Shown here piece after piece: positions 7,100 through 8,702 of a stretch of 8,702 nt of DNA. The translations under genes and the position numbers were made by a program. The DNA comes from an uncultured Eubacteriales bacterium (GTDB taxonomy: Bacteria; Bacillota; Clostridia; Peptostreptococcales; Anaerovoracaceae). The notes beneath the pieces are model-generated. The model was given only the letters and a program-made list of their open reading frames with translations, searched no databases and was not told where the DNA came from. The stretch lies in the NCBI GenBank assembly GCA_900540145.1, contig UQEW01000077.1:1-8702 (forward strand), given 5' to 3'. Numbering within the stretch: position 1 is the stretch's first letter; each line of letters starts with the position of its first letter.

Positions 7100-7374
7100 T
7101 TAAACCTGCCTAAAATATACAGTAATGCTGAAATGTGTTTCCTCGTTAATAAAATCCCTGAACAGGCTTCTGTTTTCGTGCTGCTGTCTGACGGTCTCTT
7201 CATTGAAAGCCGGAAATCTTCCTCCATTTTCCGATATTCTGTCTGTAAGCATATCCATAGCGCCATTAAGCTGCCTCATACTGAATATATAAATAAATAT
7301 AAAAATCAGCGCCAATACAGCTAACGCTGATATGGCGCATATTTTATCAGTTTTTTCCTAAGTTCATGAATCAT
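7100..7374 (-). pseudogene. Sensor histidine kinase remnant, frameshifted and lacking its catalytic core
   Basis: The ATG at 7374 overlaps the end of the response regulator by 11 bases and has GGAGAG at 7386-7381, the usual arrangement for a coupled kinase gene. The first frame, MIHELRKK, ends at a TAG after 17 codons. One added A in the A6 run at 7356-7351 joins it to TDKICAISALAVLALIFIF, a membrane segment, and then to an extracytoplasmic stretch containing MDMLTDRISENGGRFPAFNEE. This layout matches the N-terminus of clostridial sensor kinases. The frame ends at 7100 after HFSITVYFRQV. The HAMP or linker, His-containing dimerisation domain and ATPase domain, some 300 residues, are absent. 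The last residues could be either the start of the sensor domain or, after an internal deletion, the C-terminal strand of the ATPase domain. It cannot encode a working kinase. Confidence 0.75.
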
Positions 7375-8065
7375 ATTTCTCTCTCCGGTTTATTTGCCTT
7401 CCCTCCAGCATGTATCCTGCTCCGCGAATAAATTTAATGGTAATAGGCGCACCTATCATTTCCAATTTTTTTCGCAAATTGGAAATATGTACCCATATGA
7501 CGCTTATATCTACGGCAGCATCCCAGCCCCAAATATGGGTCATGAGCTGTTCTGATGGTATGATAATGCGAGGGTTTTTCATCAACATTTCCAGAACCTG
7601 AAATTCTTTTCCGCTGAGAGATATAAGTTTTTCTTCAAATACAATTTCCATTGTTGAGCAATTAAGCGTAACACTCATAAAACTTACAAGTTCCGGTGTA
7701 TAGTTTTCTTTTCTCCTGAGCATAGCTCTTACTCGAGCTAAAAGTTCGGCAACAGAAAAAGGTTTTGGCAAATAATCATCAGCTCCTGCGTCTAAACCTT
7801 CTACCCGTTGAGCAACTTGAGTCTTTGCAGTCAAAAGCAATACAGGCGTATTGATATGGTGTTTTCGCAGTTCTTTTAAAACCTGTATGCCGTCTTTTTC
7901 CGGCATCATTATGTCCATGACTATGCTATCATATTCTCCTGACATTGCATAATTAAGGGCATCTTGACCGTTACTAACCCCGTCTGCAATGAATTTATTA
8001 GTTTTAAATACGTGCAGCAGCGATTTTAAAAGTTTTTCATCATCTTCTGCTATTAAAAGCCGCAT
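7364..8065 (-). CDS. OmpR/PhoB-family response regulator, orphan in this locus
   Basis: This 233-residue protein has an intact receiver domain (1-118). It carries the acidic pair Asp8-Asp9, the phosphorylation site Asp51 in VMDIMMPEKDG, Thr79 and Lys101. A winged-helix DNA-binding domain (about 125-222) contains LSGKEFQVLEML, the HISNLRKKL recognition region and the terminal IRGAGYML hairpin. AGGAGGG at 8079-8073 precedes the ATG by 7 bases. The normal partner kinase begins at 7374 but is a remnant, so phosphorylation must come from another kinase, a small phosphodonor, or not at all. No lesion is visible in the regulator itself. Two 16-bp direct repeats between a candidate -10 element and the ribosome site may be its own binding sites. 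Confidence 0.94.
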   Translation of the reverse strand: MRLLIAEDDEKLLKSLLHVFKTNKFIADGVSNGQDALNYAMSGEYDSIVMDIMMPEKDGIQVLKELRKHHINTPVLLLTAKTQVAQRVEGLDAGADDYLPKPFSVAELLARVRAMLRRKENYTPELVSFMSVTLNCSTMEIVFEEKLISLSGKEFQVLEMLMKNPRIIIPSEQLMTHIWGWDAAVDISVIWVHISNLRKKLEMIGAPITIKFIRGAGYMLEGRQINRREKYDS

Positions 8066-8081
8066 TTGATAACCCTCCTGT

Positions 8082-8128
8082 TGTTAGTCTTTGCAACTAA
8101 AAATTTAGATGCTGTTAGTCTTTGCAAC
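8082..8128 (-). promoter_or_regulatory. Paired 16-bp direct repeats upstream of the response regulator, possible operator
   Basis: TGTTAGTCTTTGCAAC occurs at 8082-8097 and exactly again at 8113-8128, with a 31-bp period close to three helical turns. OmpR-type regulators commonly bind direct repeats on one face of the helix, so autoregulation is plausible. The proximal copy abuts the ribosome binding site. Binding is inferred only. Confidence 0.5.
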
Positions 8129-8156
8129 GAAAAGTCTCCTGAGTTTGTTTTATTTT

Positions 8157-8162
8157 AGTATA
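8157..8162 (-). promoter_or_regulatory. Candidate -10 element for the response regulator
   Basis: TATACT on the minus strand lies about 90 bases upstream of the regulator's start. I see no good -35 element at 16-18 bp. If it is used, the direct repeats at 8082-8128 would lie in the transcribed leader. Confidence 0.3.
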
Positions 8163-8265
8163 ACAATCCAATGTAAATGTATTATCAATATTTTGTGTTG
8201 GTTGCCGGATTTATGCGAGGGGTAGCTGTGTGTAGCATGGCGATTCTTGTATTGTGCGTGGCATG

Positions 8266-8318
8266 TATGCGCGGCGGAGAGAATGAGTGACGTAGAGGGT
8301 ATGCGCGGCGGAGAGAAT
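8266..8318. repeat. GC-rich 19-bp direct repeat pair
   Basis: TATGCGCGGCGGAGAGAAT occurs at 8266-8284 and again without mismatch at 8300-8318, separated by 15 bases (34-bp period). The surrounding stretch (about 8210-8330) is noticeably richer in G and C than the AT-rich flanks. No gene is visible in 8163-8340. Confidence 0.7.
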
Positions 8319-8354
8319 ATATGGCGACTGTCTCTATAATAGGATTTTGGCTGA

Positions 8355-8381
8355 ATTCAAAAATAGAAAGTGCTAAAGCAC
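8355..8381 (-). terminator. Weak leftward terminator-like hairpin
   Basis: On the minus strand GTGC-TTTA-GCAC (8381-8370) is followed by TTTCTATTTTTG. The stem is only 4-5 bp, so this is a marginal call. If real it would end a leftward transcript coming from the repeat-rich segment to its right. Confidence 0.3.
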
Positions 8382-8450
8382 AGGGCTTCTAAGACGCAGA
8401 GCCGTTGACCGTATCTCCGACAAACGTCATACCAAATCACGATAAGCGTC

Positions 8451-8544
8451 ATACAAAGTATCACTTTTTTGCGAAAAGGTATTACCGCATCATACTTTTT
8501 TCGATTTTTTTGATACTTTGTATCAAATTTTCGCAAAAAAGTAT
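8451..8544. repeat. Interleaved inverted repeats
   Basis: Arm A (8451-8463, ATACAAAGTATCA) is perfectly complementary to 8511-8523. Arm B (8463-8477, ACTTTTTTGCGAAAA) is perfectly complementary to 8528-8542. The order A-B-A'-B' is interleaved, not nested. ATACTTTTTT (8492-8501) also matches 8535-8544 as a third partner. A local hairpin pairs TTTGATAC (8509-8516) with GTATCAAA (8520-8527) around TTT. These alternatives compete for the same bases. Confidence 0.75.
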
Positions 8545-8570
8545 ACAAAATGAAATGTCACCCAAAAACT

Positions 8571-8616
8571 TGGAAAGCCGCTGCGCCCCGGTCTTGTCCT
8601 TAGCTATGGCTTTCCA
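8571..8616. repeat. 9-bp inverted repeat enclosing a GC-rich loop
   Basis: TGGAAAGCC (8571-8579) is perfectly complementary to GGCTTTCCA (8608-8616). The 28-base loop contains GCTGCGCCCCGG and could add a GCT/AGC pair. No T-tract follows on the plus strand; on the minus strand AGTTTTTGG follows, a poor terminator tail. Confidence 0.55.
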
Positions 8617-8702
8617 CTTCAGGGCTGGCTATCTTCTTGCCAAGAAATGTAGCTTTACAATAGATGTGAGACTTTAGTAGTAGAAAAAAGCGATTGAGTC
8701 CA

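Larger units (their letters stand above)
8382..8702. other. Repeat-rich segment without a convincing gene, running off the right edge
   Basis: Open frames of up to 90 codons exist on the plus strand and 63 on the minus strand. They lack ribosome binding sites, recognisable domains and a coding look, and they run through the inverted repeats. The segment holds a direct repeat CGTCATAC (8425-8432, 8447-8454), interleaved inverted repeats (8451-8544), and a 9-bp inverted repeat (8571-8616). It could be an interspersed repeat or miniature mobile element, a structured non-coding RNA, or the leader of a gene beyond the edge. No terminal repeats with a target duplication can be delimited here. Confidence 0.4.

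Noticed and set aside
7351..7356. Programmed ribosomal frameshifting in the kinase
   Set aside because: The A6 run is not in the phase of a standard slippery heptamer, and the product would still lack the kinase core.
8044..8115. Short leader frame starting at a TTG before the response regulator (about 23 codons, overlapping its start)
   Set aside because: It has a GGAG-like site upstream, but the frame is short, is made mostly of the direct repeats and has no recognisable attenuation logic.
8266..8318. CRISPR array
   Set aside because: There are only two copies, the spacer is 15 bases, and no cas gene is present.
8357..8548. Minus-strand 63-codon frame
   Set aside because: It is composed largely of the A/T-rich repeat arms and has no ribosome binding site or recognisable product.
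8405..8677. Plus-strand 90-codon frame with a TTG start
   Set aside because: It has no ribosome binding site and no domain, and it runs through the inverted repeats and the GC-rich stem.

Overview
The window looks like chromosomal DNA from an anaerobic, low-to-moderate GC Firmicute, probably a member of the Clostridia. Supporting signs are AT-rich intergenic gaps, strong AGGAGG-type ribosome binding sites, Rho-independent terminators with T-tracts, a cysteine-rich DUF2148-type protein typical of anaerobes, and gene families common in Clostridia. I cannot name the genus.

Left part (1-4900). A membrane-anchored HtrA-type serine protease enters from the left edge and ends at a bidirectional terminator. 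The same terminator serves a convergent plsC-like acyltransferase. A divergent promoter region separates plsC from a rightward, tightly packed three-gene unit: a PAP2 phosphatase, a cysteine synthase that overlaps it by 14 bases, and a PucR-family regulator. This unit ends in a long terminator hairpin at 4853-4896.

Middle part (4900-6690). A leftward DUF2148 protein and a rightward sugar-phosphate nucleotidyltransferase are driven by divergent promoters whose elements overlap. The nucleotidyltransferase is followed by a 25-bp hairpin that probably terminates transcription from both sides.

Right part (6690-8702). This is a decaying locus. An intact OmpR-type response regulator is followed on the same strand by two pseudogenes. 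The first is the start of its partner histidine kinase, frameshifted in an A run and lacking the whole catalytic core. The second is a small lipoprotein gene with two single-base homopolymer frameshifts and one stop codon. The regulator is therefore an orphan in this locus. Upstream of it are a pair of 16-bp direct repeats 31 bp apart, a GC-rich pair of 19-bp direct repeats, and a segment from about 8382 to the edge that carries interleaved inverted repeats and no convincing gene. That segment may be an interspersed repeat, a miniature mobile element or a structured RNA.

I found no tRNA, rRNA, CRISPR array, transposase or phage gene. Most of the window is ordinary core chromosome. The unexplained material is concentrated at 6600-7375 and 8080-8702.
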